Assembly (NCBI RefSeq): GCF_965208055.1
Contig: NZ_CBDBNY010000004.1
Span: 558,001 to 622,000 of the forward strand
Direction of reading: 5' to 3'
Length of the DNA: 64,000 nucleotides
Source: Palauibacter sp965208055
GTDB taxonomy: Bacteria; Gemmatimonadota; Gemmatimonadetes; Palauibacterales; Palauibacteraceae
The notes under the pieces are model-generated. The model saw only the letters and a program-made list of their open reading frames with translations, did not search any database and was not told the origin of the DNA. Numbering within the stretch: the stretch's first letter is position 1; every line of letters begins with the position of its first letter. Below are positions 39,001-47,900 of this stretch, piece after piece. The position numbers and the translations under genes were made by a program.

Positions 39001-39643
39001 CCAGAACGAAGAGATATTCGTCCGGTTCATGAACGACGCGGCGTTCCAGAAGATCGTAACGACTTGGATGGCATCGGAAGCCTATCGGCGGCTGAGGAGA
39101 AACCAGGAGGGGAGCGCGATGCCTACGGGGTCTGGCGCGCTGCCTCCCCGCCTGCGGATCGTCGAGCCTACTCCGGAAGACCGCTATGTAACCTGCGTGC
39201 CGCTCGTTCCTCTCAAAGCTGCGGCGGGTGCCTTCAGCGACCCGCAGCACGTCGATGACGATGACTTCGAGTGGGTGGCGGTGGAGACGAAGCGCCGACT
39301 CCGACGCGGCATGTTCGTCGCGCAGGTGGTGGGCAAGTCCATGGAGCCTGCCATCCGCGACGGCTCATATTGTCTGTTCTCAACACCCGTCGCGGGCACG
39401 CGTCAGGGGAAGACCGTGCTCGTGCAGATGCGTGACGCGGCCGACCCGGAGAGCGGCGAGCGCTACACCGTCAAGCGATACGAGAGCGAGAAGACGGGTG
39501 ACGGAGACTCATGGCGGCATACTAGGATCCTGCTGAAACCGGCCAACCCTGGTTTCGAGCCGATCGTTCTCACCGGCACCGAGGATGGGCCGTTGCAGAT
39601 CATCGCAGAGGTCGTCGAGGTGTTTCGCGGCCACGGTACCTGA
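36092..39643 (+). CDS. hsdR: Type I restriction enzyme HsdR with C-terminal S24-like Ser-Lys domain
   Basis: About 1183 residues. N-terminal PD-(D/E)xK nuclease (D139, E153-L-K155 in VVTVELKNS), then SF2 translocase: Walker A HSAGSGKSNT (K312), DEAH (425-428), FTATPKHKT, and QTLSRLNRTHP as motif VI. The HsdR part ends near FMNDAAFQKIVTTWMASEAYRRL. Residues about 1010-1183 are extra: VVGKSMEPAIRDGSYCLF carries Ser1083 and YTVKRYE carries Lys1128, the arrangement of S24 (LexA/signal-peptidase-like) peptidases. The ATG at 36092 overlaps the HNH gene stop. Confidence 0.93.
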   Translation: MSVAPRFEVDFESVIEADLLGHGFTSVAGKGFDRERAIFPEMVLAFISKTQRTEWARLKTLLGARTVEQVLGDLCKWMDVHGSLATLRHGFKCYGRTLRVAYFKAAHGLNPELESRYAANCLGFTRQLHYSPRSEKSVDVTLSLNGIPVVTVELKNSLTGQWAEDAVQQYKGRDPREPIFEFKRRALVHFAVDTESVLMTTRLAGKATHFLPFNQGCDGAAGNPPDPEGRTYRTAYLWEEVLERDSLLDILARFIHLQIDEKRDDRGRRVKTETMIFPRYHQLEAVRVLVDAARSEGVGNNYLVEHSAGSGKSNTIGWLTHRLASLHDARNARVFDSVVVVTDRIVLDQQLQDTIYQFEHKRGVVQRIDKSSKQLAAALENAVPVIITTLQKFPFVTRRLLKMAEERGATSTGTLPTRRCAVIIDEAHSSQGGETATDLKEVLGGEELREQARKRAAEEGREDMAELFRSMAKRGRQANLSFFAFTATPKHKTFAVFGRDGRPAHRYTMRQAIEEEFILDVLKHYTTYGAYFKLLKACEDDPNVERKKAALALARFMKLHPHNIAQKTEVMVEHFQAATRHKIGGRAKAMVVTGSRLEAVRYKQGFDRYIREKGYAIKSLVAFSGTVTDDQLPDTTYTEPGMNDGISEKELPEKFATQEYQVLLVAEKYQTGFDQPLLHTMFVDKRLAGIQAVQTLSRLNRTHPLKEDSFVLDFVNDREGIREAFKTYYEGAEMGEEVDPVRMYAIKSELDASGVYLDEEVERFSAVYFTPKRRQSALDHRTMNAALDPAVSRFEVRRDDEEEEAEHWRGKLHAFLNLYGFLSQVIPYQDSDLERLYVFLRHLATKLPRRKSGPAYQFDDDVRLEYYRLQKISEGSISLQDGEARPLDGPAEVGSGLVRSDPVPLSQLIDIVNDRFGTDFNQADQLFFDQIVEAAMTDDGLRQAAAVNPGEKFELVFKNLLENLFVERMDQNEEIFVRFMNDAAFQKIVTTWMASEAYRRLRRNQEGSAMPTGSGALPPRLRIVEPTPEDRYVTCVPLVPLKAAAGAFSDPQHVDDDDFEWVAVETKRRLRRGMFVAQVVGKSMEPAIRDGSYCLFSTPVAGTRQGKTVLVQMRDAADPESGERYTVKRYESEKTGDGDSWRHTRILLKPANPGFEPIVLTGTEDGPLQIIAEVVEVFRGHGT

Positions 39644-39670
39644 CCTCGGCGAGGCCGGGTGTCAGGTGAT
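39642..39670. repeat. Solo IS-end repeat at hsdR stop codon
   Basis: GACCTCGGCGAGGCCGGGTGTCAGGTGAT includes the hsdR TGA. Nearly identical to 61391-61420 next to the IS481-like pseudogene. Probably an insertion-sequence end left here; no transposase is present on this side. Confidence 0.6.
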
Positions 39671-39766
39671 TATCGTGCATCTAAACACGGACGGGCATCT
39701 GTTTGTAACCGTTGTGCTTAGCATTTTTGCGGCGGCCACCACGCGGACGACGACAGGATTCTGGAC

Positions 39767-39922
39767 GTGGCCATCGCGCGGGACCAGATGTACGAGTTGG
39801 ACTTCAACACGGGTTTCGAGGTGGCACGCGCATCGGCTATCAAGCTGATTGTGCAGGGGCCTCCGCGGAATTGGAACGAAATGGTGATGGAGGGGGGAAC
39901 GAGGAATCCGGGTCGCGGCTGA
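39767..39922 (+). CDS. Short coding-like fragment (unknown)
   Basis: Reads VAIARDQMYELDFNTGFEVARASAIKLIVQGPPRNWNEMV and ends at a TGA at 39920. The composition looks protein-coding, but the 5' side lacks a clear start or ribosome site (GTG 39767 or ATG 39788 are possible). It may be the tail of a gene lost to IS activity. It sits in the 422-base gap between hsdR and the kinase, which otherwise shows only the IS-end repeat. Confidence 0.3.
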   Translation: MAIARDQMYELDFNTGFEVARASAIKLIVQGPPRNWNEMVMEGGTRNPGRG

Positions 39923-40065
39923 CTAGACACCGTCGGCATACCCGCCATCCCTGGCATGCTCGGTTCATTCCGCAGGCTTGGCTGGCTATCCGTTCTCTCG
40001 CTTCGTACTCTCATGCGTGAAGCACCTTCACCGTTACACCATCGCCCCGTAGTACGCTGACCAAC

Positions 40066-41568
40066 TTGAGACACGAAGAAACGCGTCAACGCCCGGAGCG
40101 CCCGACCGATCTTCCCTCCGCCTGGACCGTCGAAGGACGATGGACGGAGAGTGGCCAAGCCATCACCGTCCCCGTCCGGCACGAAGACGGTCGCCGCGGC
40201 GTCTATCGAGAGCTGCGGACTCCGCTCGACGACGTAGCCATACGCCGGTTCGAGAGAGAGCTCCGGCTGCTCTCACAAGTGGTTCAACACAGGTGCATCG
40301 TGACGCTCTTTGACTGGGCTGCCGGCGCGGATGCCCATTGGTACATCAGCGAGCGCGGCGACCCCTTCCCCCGCTGGTGGCGGCGGAAGAAATCGGAGTT
40401 GTTCGGAGATCCACCCGCGCTGGTCGCTGGCGCCGTGTCGGTACTGCATGATCTGTCATCGGCGCTTTCCCTCTGTCACGCGAACGGGATCGTCCACCGC
40501 GACATCAAGTCGAAGAACATCGTCGTCAAGGCGATGGAATCCGACTCGTGGCCCGTCCTGATCGATTTTGGTGTGGCGCACGTCGAGGACGACGAGCGTC
40601 TAACGCCTGTCAACGAAGCGGTGGGCAACGCACGATTCAGCCCGGACGTCATGAGACGCCGGATCTCGGACGTCGTGCCCTGGCTGGACGTCTTCAGTCT
40701 GAGTCAATTGCTCACTTGGATGTTGGATGAGGATGCTCCGAAGAGACACTGGCAGCGTCCCGTCCATTGGCAGTATGTGCAATACCCTGCCGGATTGCCG
40801 AGTGACGTGTTGTTGTCCCTCAGAGCGGTGACGGCCGCCTGTTCAAATCCGGCTGTCGCTCCCGCAGACGGCACGGAGTTGGTCGAACTCCTGGAACGTC
40901 TGTTCCCCAGCCGCGGTCGTGGCTCGGCCGGCCAAGTCGATACGGAAGCACTGGTCGCCGCGAAGATACGTGGTGAAGCGAGCGCCTTGCGTACCGAAGC
41001 GGCGCTTGAGGAGGAGATCCAGTCCTCCGCCCCACTTGCCGAGCGGGTATATGCCGAGCTGCGAGCCGTTGTGTTAGGGATCCTCGGTGACATCTCCTCG
41101 GATGAGGTCGCGACCAGAGTCATCTTGGACGCACCGTTCACCTACAGGGCCGTGGGTGCTACCGATCTTCTCTGGGTCGCCGTGGGTCCCGAAGCCTGTA
41201 GCATTCAACTGCGGCTTAAGGCGAAGATCGTGCCCTGGAGCGATCCGCTGCCGTCAGAAAGGGGGAATCGCGATTTCTGGCAGAAGCACATGCCCGAGGA
41301 GGCGATTTGCTTCACGTTTGCGCTAGAGGGCGGAGTAGTTGAAGCGTACGATACACGGTACTTGATGGGGAAGTGGATTACCGTTCAGCGGAATGGCTCG
41401 ATTCGGTTGCATCCGTTGTCGGCGGCGTTCGGGAACTTCGGGAACAACGACTTGGGAGGATCAGCCGAGGGACCGGGCTTGAGCGCTTCGATGGAGGATG
41501 CCGGGAGTTTCGTAGCTTCCTTGGTGAGTCATGAGACCTATTGGGAGTACGTGGGTGCTCACGGATGA
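40066..41568 (+). CDS. Divergent Ser/Thr protein kinase with unknown C-terminal domain
   Basis: 500 residues. Kinase lobe at about residues 20-280: IVHRDIKSKNIVV (D146) and DFG (167-169) are intact, as is the helix-C Glu (RFERELRLL). The beta-3 strand reads GVYRELR, so the usual ATP-anchoring lysine appears to be Arg, and a glycine-rich loop is not clear. The C-terminal 220 residues (from about 280) are unrecognised. TTG at 40066 is the only usable start and lacks a strong ribosome site. Its place after the R-M/Septu operon suggests a defence role, as for other phage-defence kinases, but that is inference. Confidence 0.75.
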   Translation: MRHEETRQRPERPTDLPSAWTVEGRWTESGQAITVPVRHEDGRRGVYRELRTPLDDVAIRRFERELRLLSQVVQHRCIVTLFDWAAGADAHWYISERGDPFPRWWRRKKSELFGDPPALVAGAVSVLHDLSSALSLCHANGIVHRDIKSKNIVVKAMESDSWPVLIDFGVAHVEDDERLTPVNEAVGNARFSPDVMRRRISDVVPWLDVFSLSQLLTWMLDEDAPKRHWQRPVHWQYVQYPAGLPSDVLLSLRAVTAACSNPAVAPADGTELVELLERLFPSRGRGSAGQVDTEALVAAKIRGEASALRTEAALEEEIQSSAPLAERVYAELRAVVLGILGDISSDEVATRVILDAPFTYRAVGATDLLWVAVGPEACSIQLRLKAKIVPWSDPLPSERGNRDFWQKHMPEEAICFTFALEGGVVEAYDTRYLMGKWITVQRNGSIRLHPLSAAFGNFGNNDLGGSAEGPGLSASMEDAGSFVASLVSHETYWEYVGAHG

Positions 41569-41993
41569 AGCGAGGGTGCCTTCGAGGCGGTAGGAAGTAG
41601 TTCGCTCCACTGCTTGGAGCACGGTAGTGCGGCGCGCCAGTAGGCCGAACCGCTTATATGCCTGGACGAGCGCGCTCCGTAGCAAGCGGCCAAGGCATGC
41701 CTCTGCGACTTCCGCCGGGACACGCGGTCGATCAGCGTGTACGCTGCCGTGACGTAACCCCAAGCGCTGGCGGACACGAACTGCGGCACCAGATCCCCCT
41801 CAACCGGGACTGCGGCGTATTTCAGACGCTCCATCTTTAGAGCGCGCTCCAGCCAAGTGAGCGCGTCGTCGGGCTGCTGTAATCCTGGTTTACTTCGGTT
41901 CTTCTCGATCACGTCACGCTCCGGCCGGGTAGGGACAAGCACGGTTCGCGCGGAAAACGTCTCGGGCGAGCCTCGATCACCGGAACTCGGCAC
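41559..41993 (-). CDS. Unknown protein downstream of DUF262-HNH
   Basis: 144 residues. GTG at 41993 starts directly after the stop of the DUF262-HNH gene, so they form an operon. Residues 35-95 (LTWLERALKMERLKYAAVPVEGDLV...WGYVTAAYTLIDRV) look like ordinary helical protein; the C-terminal third is Ser/Arg-rich and may reflect a frameshift. Possibly a HEPN-type partner, as DUF262 genes often have small neighbours, but I cannot confirm this. Its 3' end overlaps the convergent kinase stop. Confidence 0.5.
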   Translation of the reverse strand: MPSSGDRGSPETFSARTVLVPTRPERDVIEKNRSKPGLQQPDDALTWLERALKMERLKYAAVPVEGDLVPQFVSASAWGYVTAAYTLIDRVSRRKSQRHALAACYGARSSRHISGSAYWRAALPCSKQWSELLPTASKAPSLHP

Positions 41994-43337
41994 TCATGCC
42001 TGCTCCCGGAAGTTCCGCAGCTCCTTTTCGCTCTTCGGATGGCAGTGCGGATGTACGGCCGCAAGGTTTTCAGGGATTGTCTTCCCGCCTCGCGAGTGCA
42101 AATCGATGTGATGAAGCTCAATCTGGCCTGGCCGCAGCTGCCCGGCGCACACTGCGCACTTCCCGTCTTGGCTTCGGAAGACCGTATCCTTCATGACAGG
42201 ATCTGCCGTCCGCTGTGGATCCTTCGATTCCGGGGCAACGATCTCCGTCATCTTCTCCCGGAAGAAATCATACCGTGCCCGGATTGTCTCCCCCTGATCA
42301 CTCGCCGTCTGCGTATGGACTCCGTAGCTCAACCAGTACGGATCCGTAGCGTCCCCCTCTCTCTTCTTCTTCCGCGCGACCGCGAAGGCATCGCGAAAAT
42401 CAAGGAACGCACCGGCCAAGTTCTGCTGCCATCCCGTCACGGAATTGTCGAGCCATTCGTCCACCAGCAGCATTAGGGAGATGGCCTCGTGCGCGACGAG
42501 CCTGAATGTGAAGTGACCGTAGAGACTCCCTACCAGCGTGTTGAGAATCTTTCGGAACCGTTTCACATGCGGGTCATCGTCCGTGATCGACAGATGATCG
42601 TAGTAGAACTGATCGATCTGTCGGCGGGCGATGCCCCGATACTGCTTGGTGTCACGCCTTGCCACGAGCAACGAGAGCATCTGCGCAGCCATCTGACGAC
42701 CTTCGGGCCGGCCCGGATTTCGGGCGAGCTCCCGGAAGAAGTCGTGACCCGGACAACGGTCCAGCCCCTGCTTGCCCCCGATCTGCAGGATGACCTCCGT
42801 CATTCCACCGGGCCATGCATCCCGGATCTCCTGCGGTTTCAATGGCGTGCCTCCTTGTTGCCGGATGAAAAGGTCACGCACAGCCTCCTTACTCGCGTCG
42901 GTCACCTTGACGACGATGAGCTCGGTGCCAAGGAATCGGTCACGATCTCCCTCGTCCAGATCGGCGAACGTCTTGTCTGCCCACGCACACCGTTCCTTCT
43001 TGGCCTCGTTCGTGAACAGCACACCAGGTGGCAGATCCTCCGCCGTGGGGTTGAGGAGCTTGAAGGATCCCTCGCGGAATCGGGACAGCGCCCGCAGCCG
43101 CTGTTGTCCGTCGATGACCTCAAATCTCTGGGCGATGATGCTCCCCTCCCGGTCCTCAATGAAGTGCAAATGGAAGCTTGGGATTGAGTACCCGCGGAGA
43201 ACGGAGTCGATAAGTAGTTGCTGCTGTACCGGCGTCCAGACCTTCCCTCTCTGGTACTCGGTGTTCTCAAACATCATGTTCTTTTTTCGGAGGCCGAGTA
43301 GTTCCTCGACCCGCATGAACTCGGTTTCCGTCTTCAC
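41994..43337 (-). CDS. DUF262 (ParB/Srx-fold) protein with C-terminal HNH nuclease, GmrSD-like
   Basis: 447 residues. N-terminal DUF262 signature: YQRGKVWTPVQQQLLIDSVL and EVIDGQQRLRAL (nucleotide-hydrolysing GmrS-like part). C-terminal HNH: CAVCAGQLRPGQIELHHIDLHSRGG and HPHCH (about residues 394-433), with CxxC zinc ligands. This fused layout resembles GmrSD type IV restriction enzymes, which cut modified phage DNA. The first codon is GTG (43337); ATG at 43316 is an alternative. Divergent from the serine hydrolase gene. Confidence 0.85.
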   Translation of the reverse strand: MKTETEFMRVEELLGLRKKNMMFENTEYQRGKVWTPVQQQLLIDSVLRGYSIPSFHLHFIEDREGSIIAQRFEVIDGQQRLRALSRFREGSFKLLNPTAEDLPPGVLFTNEAKKERCAWADKTFADLDEGDRDRFLGTELIVVKVTDASKEAVRDLFIRQQGGTPLKPQEIRDAWPGGMTEVILQIGGKQGLDRCPGHDFFRELARNPGRPEGRQMAAQMLSLLVARRDTKQYRGIARRQIDQFYYDHLSITDDDPHVKRFRKILNTLVGSLYGHFTFRLVAHEAISLMLLVDEWLDNSVTGWQQNLAGAFLDFRDAFAVARKKKREGDATDPYWLSYGVHTQTASDQGETIRARYDFFREKMTEIVAPESKDPQRTADPVMKDTVFRSQDGKCAVCAGQLRPGQIELHHIDLHSRGGKTIPENLAAVHPHCHPKSEKELRNFREQA

Positions 43338-43443
43338 CCGGTGTACCTTCTTGTGGTGGAGGACTTCTTCTGGACGTACTCGATTGGCGGATGACCGATA
43401 GGAGACCCGCTAGAGCTAGAACGCGGGCAGGAGTATACGAGAG

Positions 43444-44718
43444 ATGAACAGAATGCCCAAACGCCTGCTGTGGGGCGTGCTCCCGGTGGTGGTGGTCGGC
43501 GGCGCCCTCGCGGTGGGGGGCGTCCCGGGGTCGCCGGCGGCCGAGGCGGACGCGGGCCGCCTCGAGCGGCTCGGCGGCGCCCTGGCGTCCTACGTGGAGG
43601 AAGGGGAACTGGCCGGCGCCGTGGCTCTGGTCGCGCACGAGGGTGAGGTCGCCTACCTGGAGGCGGTCGGCCACCGCGATGTGGCGGCCGGCGATCCGAT
43701 GGAGGCGGACGACATCTTCCGCATCGCCTCGCAGACCAAGGCCATCGTGAGCGTCGGCGTCATGATCCTGCAGGAGGAGGGCGACCTTCTCATCTCCGAT
43801 CCGCTCGGCCGCTACCTGCCCGAATACATGGAGACGACGGTCGCCATCGCCGACGGAGCGGGCGGATACGAGATCGTGCCCGCGAACCGGCCGATCACGA
43901 TCCGGGATCTGCTCACGCACACGGCCGGGATCGGCTACGGGGGCGGTCCCGGGGCGGAGTTGTGGGCGGAGGCGGGCATCCAGGGGTGGTACTTTGCCCA
44001 CCGCGACGAGCCGATCCGGGAGACGGTGCGGCGCATGGCCGCGCTCCCCATGGACGCGCAGCCGGGCGAGCGTTTTGTGTACGGCTATTCCACGGACATC
44101 CTCGGCGCCCTCGTGGAGGAGGTGTCGGGCGAGCCGCTGGACGATTTCCTCCGCTCGCGGATCTTCGAGCCGCTGGGCATGGTGGACACGCACTTCTACC
44201 TGCCCGAGGAAAAGCGCGACCGGCTCAGCGTGGTGTATTCGGCCGGCGAGGGCGGACTCGTACCGGCCCCCGATCCGGGCGGCATGGTCGGCCAGGGCGC
44301 GTACGTCGACGGCCCGCGAACCAGCTTTTCCGGCGGCGCGGGGCTCCTTTCCACGGCCCACGACTACGCCCGCTTCCTGCAGATGATGCTGAACGGCGGC
44401 GAACTCGACGGCGCCCGCGTCCTGTCGAGCAAGAGCGTCGACCTGATGACGGTCAACCACGTCGGGGGCCGGTTCAACTGGGACGGCGGGGTCGGCTTCG
44501 GACTCGGGTTCAGCGTGCTGGCCGATCTCGGCGCGCGCGGAACCCCGGGCTCGGTCGGCGAGTACGGGTGGGGCGGGGCGTACCACTCGACGTACTGGGT
44601 GGATCCCGCCGAGGATCTCGTCGTCGTCTACTTCACGCAGCTTATCCCGACCGACGGCGTGGACGATCACGCGAAGCTGCGCACGCTGGTGTACCAGGCG
44701 CTCGACGAGATGCAATAG
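43444..44718 (+). CDS. Serine hydrolase, beta-lactamase/DD-peptidase fold
   Basis: 424 residues. Signal peptide (LLWGVLPVVVVGGALAVGG), then a class C beta-lactamase-like domain. SxxK motif SQTK, YxN/S-type YGYSTD and a late GGAG block are present, as in the large family of beta-lactamase-related esterases and peptidases. Probably periplasmic. Substrate cannot be inferred. It is followed by an inverted-repeat hairpin and tRNA-Leu. Confidence 0.88.
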   Translation: MNRMPKRLLWGVLPVVVVGGALAVGGVPGSPAAEADAGRLERLGGALASYVEEGELAGAVALVAHEGEVAYLEAVGHRDVAAGDPMEADDIFRIASQTKAIVSVGVMILQEEGDLLISDPLGRYLPEYMETTVAIADGAGGYEIVPANRPITIRDLLTHTAGIGYGGGPGAELWAEAGIQGWYFAHRDEPIRETVRRMAALPMDAQPGERFVYGYSTDILGALVEEVSGEPLDDFLRSRIFEPLGMVDTHFYLPEEKRDRLSVVYSAGEGGLVPAPDPGGMVGQGAYVDGPRTSFSGGAGLLSTAHDYARFLQMMLNGGELDGARVLSSKSVDLMTVNHVGGRFNWDGGVGFGLGFSVLADLGARGTPGSVGEYGWGGAYHSTYWVDPAEDLVVVYFTQLIPTDGVDDHAKLRTLVYQALDEMQ

Positions 44719-44723
44719 CCGCA

Positions 44724-44755
44724 CGCGGCCCTCTGTTGTAGATCTGAGGGCCGCG
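44724..44755 (+). terminator. U-less hairpin after serine hydrolase
   Basis: CGCGGCCCTC (44724-44733) and GAGGGCCGCG (44746-44755) form a perfect 10-bp stem with a 12-base loop, six bases after the stop codon and before tRNA-Leu. No T-run follows. Confidence 0.45.
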
Positions 44756-44762
44756 CTCGCGA

Positions 44763-44846
44763 GCCGGAGTGGCGGAACTGGCAGACGCGCCGGACTCAAA
44801 ATCCGGTGGGAGCAATCCCTTGAGGGTTCGAGTCCCTCCTCCGGCA
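44763..44846 (+). tRNA. tRNA-Leu (CAA)
   Basis: Acceptor stem GCCGGAG/CTCCGGC, anticodon stem CCGGA/TCCGG with loop CTCAAAA (anticodon CAA), a long variable arm (TGGGAGCAATCCCTTGA) as in class II tRNAs, and T arm GGGTTCGAGTCCC. A at the discriminator; CCA not encoded. Confidence 0.95.
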
Positions 44847-44985
44847 TGACCCCTCGGTCCGCTACGCTGAGCCCGCGCCCTCAAACGCCGGACGACGCGC
44901 GGGTGTCTTTCGTATCGTCGGGCGTGACCCTCACTTTCGACCGTGTTGCCGCGCCGAGCGCCACCATCGCCAGGAGCCCCGAACC

Positions 44986-47900
44986 ATGCTGAAGCGCGTC
45001 GCAGTACCTCTCATCCTCACCTCCCTCCTCCTCCCGGCCCGGACGGCCGCGCAGGAGGCGGTGGCCGATGAAGACTTCATGGCCGAGATGGCATGGCGTT
45101 CCATCGGTCCGGCGAACATGGCCGGACGGGTCACGGACATCGAAGGGATTCCCGGCACCGGGACCTTCTTCATCGCCGGCGCCACGAGCGGGATCTGGAA
45201 GACGACGAACAACGGGACGACCTACCGGCCCGTGTTCGACAACGAGCGCGTCGTCTCGATGGGCGACCTCGCGATCGCGCCGAGCAACCCCGACATCGTG
45301 TGGGCGGGAACCGGCGAGGAGGACTCGCGCAACTCGATCTCGCCCGGAGGCGGCATCTACAAGTCCGTCGACGGCGGGCTCACGTGGGAGTTGAAGGGGC
45401 TCGAGGGGACACAGGCGATCGGCCGCATCGTCGTCCACCCGACGAAGGCGGACTGGGTGTACGTCGCCGCGCTCGGCCACCCCTGGGGCGCCAACGAGGA
45501 GCGCGGCCTGTATCGCACAAAGGACGGCGGCGATACCTGGGAGCGCGTGAACTTCGTGTCGGAGGACGCCGGGTTCGTCGACATAGACATGCACCCGCGG
45601 AACCCGGACATCCTCTGGGCCACGAGTTGGGAGCGCGTGCGCGGCCCGTACTTCCTGCAGAGCGGCGGCCCCGGCAGCGCGATCTGGAAGTCGACCGACG
45701 CGGGCGACACGTGGGAGAAGGTGGAGGGCAACGGCCTCCCGGAGACCATGCTGGGACGGCTCGAGATCGCCATCGCCCCGAGCTATCCCCAGGTCATGTA
45801 CGCGATGGTCGAGGCGGAGGCTCCGGAGGAGGCCGATGAGGATGGCAACCGCCACGCCTCGGGACTCTACCGCTCCGCGGACGGCGGCGAGTCGTGGGAG
45901 TTCATGAACTCGAACAACTCACGGCCCTTCTACTATTCCGGCGTCTGGGTGTCGCCGGACGATCCCGATTTCATCTACTGGTCTTCTCTCTTTTTCTCGC
46001 GGGACGGGGGCCGCACGGTGGGGAACCCGGCCCAGGGCGTGCACGTGGACTATCATGCACTGTGGTGGGACTCGTCCGATCCGGACCACTTCATACTGGG
46101 CAACGACGGCGGCATCGCGATCACGTGGGACCGGGGCGGCAACTTCGAATTCCCGAACCGGATCCCGATGGGGCAGTTTTATGCGGTCAGCTACAACATG
46201 GACACGCCCTATCGCGTCTGCGGCGGACTGCAGGACAACTATACGTGGTGCGGCCCCAGCAGCCGCGCCGGCGGGTCCATCGACAATCACATGTGGTATT
46301 CGATCGGGGGCGGCGACGGCTTCTACGCGCCACAGGACCCGACGAACCCGGACATCGTGTTCGGGGAATCGCAGCAGGGACGGATCTACTGGCGGAACAC
46401 GCGCACGGGCGAGCGGCACCAGTTGCAGCAGCCCGACTGGCGCGAGCGCACGCAGACGCTGCGCGATTCGGTCGCGATCCTGACGGGCGATGACCCGGAC
46501 AATCCCCCGGCGGCGAACGTGGCGCAGATCGAGGAGCTGCAGGCTCTGGTCGCGCAGGACTCGGCGCTGTACGACATGCGCTTCAACTGGAACACGCCGC
46601 TCGAACTGTCGCCGCACGATCCGCAGACGCTGTACATCGGGGCGAACCGGGTCCTGAAGTGGACGTACGACACGGATGAGATGACGCCGATCTCCGACGA
46701 CCTCACCTACGCCGATCCGGAGAAGATCGAGATCGCCTACAACACGACGGGCGGCATCACCCCGGACGTCACGGGAGCGGAGAACTTCGCCACGATCGTC
46801 TCGCTCGCCGAGTCGAAGCTGAACGAGGGCGAACTCTATGCGGGGACGGACGACGGACGCGTCTGGAGGACGCCGGAGGGGGCGGAGTGGATCGAACTCA
46901 CGGATCGCTTCGAGGGCGTTCCGGAGGGCACGTACGTGAGCCGGATCGAGCCGTCGAGCCACGATCCGAACCGCTTCTACGTGACCTTCGACAACCACCG
47001 GCGCGACGACTACACGCCGTACGTCTACGCCACGGATGACGCCGGGGAGAGCTTCCGCTCGATCTCGTCGAACCTCCCGACCGGCGCGCCGGACTTCGTG
47101 CATGTGGTCCGGGAAGACCCGGTGAACCCGGACCTCCTCTTCGTGGGGACGGACGTGGGGGCCTATGTCTCCACGGACCGGGGCGGGTCCTGGACGCGCT
47201 TCATGAACGGGCTGCCCACGGTGCCGGTCCACGACCTGAAGATACATCCGCGGGAGAGCGAGATCATCGCGGGCACGCACGGGCGCTCGATTTTCGTGGC
47301 GGACATCTCCCTCCTGCAGCAGCTCGAGGGCGGGCGCCTGCCCGAGGCAGTGACGGTGTTCCAGCCGAAGACGGCGATCCAGTTCGGAGATTCGCCGGTC
47401 GGCGGCGAATTCGTCGCGCAGAGCAACTTCCAGGCGGACGCGGGCGACTACGGGGCGCAGATCTCCTACTACGTCCCGGAGGATGTCGCGGAAGGGCTGG
47501 CCGAGGCGGCCGCGGCAGAAGCGGAAGCGGAGGCAGAAGCAGAGGCTGAAGAGGCCGAGGAAGGAGCCGAGGAAGAAGCCGAAGAAGAGGAAGCCGCGGA
47601 GGCGCCTCGCGGGCCGCGGGGTGGAAGCGCCCGCCCGCAGGCCTCGATCGCGATCCTCAACGCCGCGGGGGATACCGTGCAGACGATGAACGGCCCGGCC
47701 ACCGCCGGCGTACAGCGGGTGCGGTGGACGTTCAACCGGCGATCGGCGCCTCGGGAGCCGTCGCCGGCGGATCGGCTGGACAGCCTTCGCACCGCGCGCA
47801 TGTACGAGGCGGTCGGGGACTCGCTCGTCGAGCACGAAGGGGTCGCGCGGGAGACGATGGACCAGGTGCTGTCGATGATGCAGGGCGGCAACCAGGGCGC

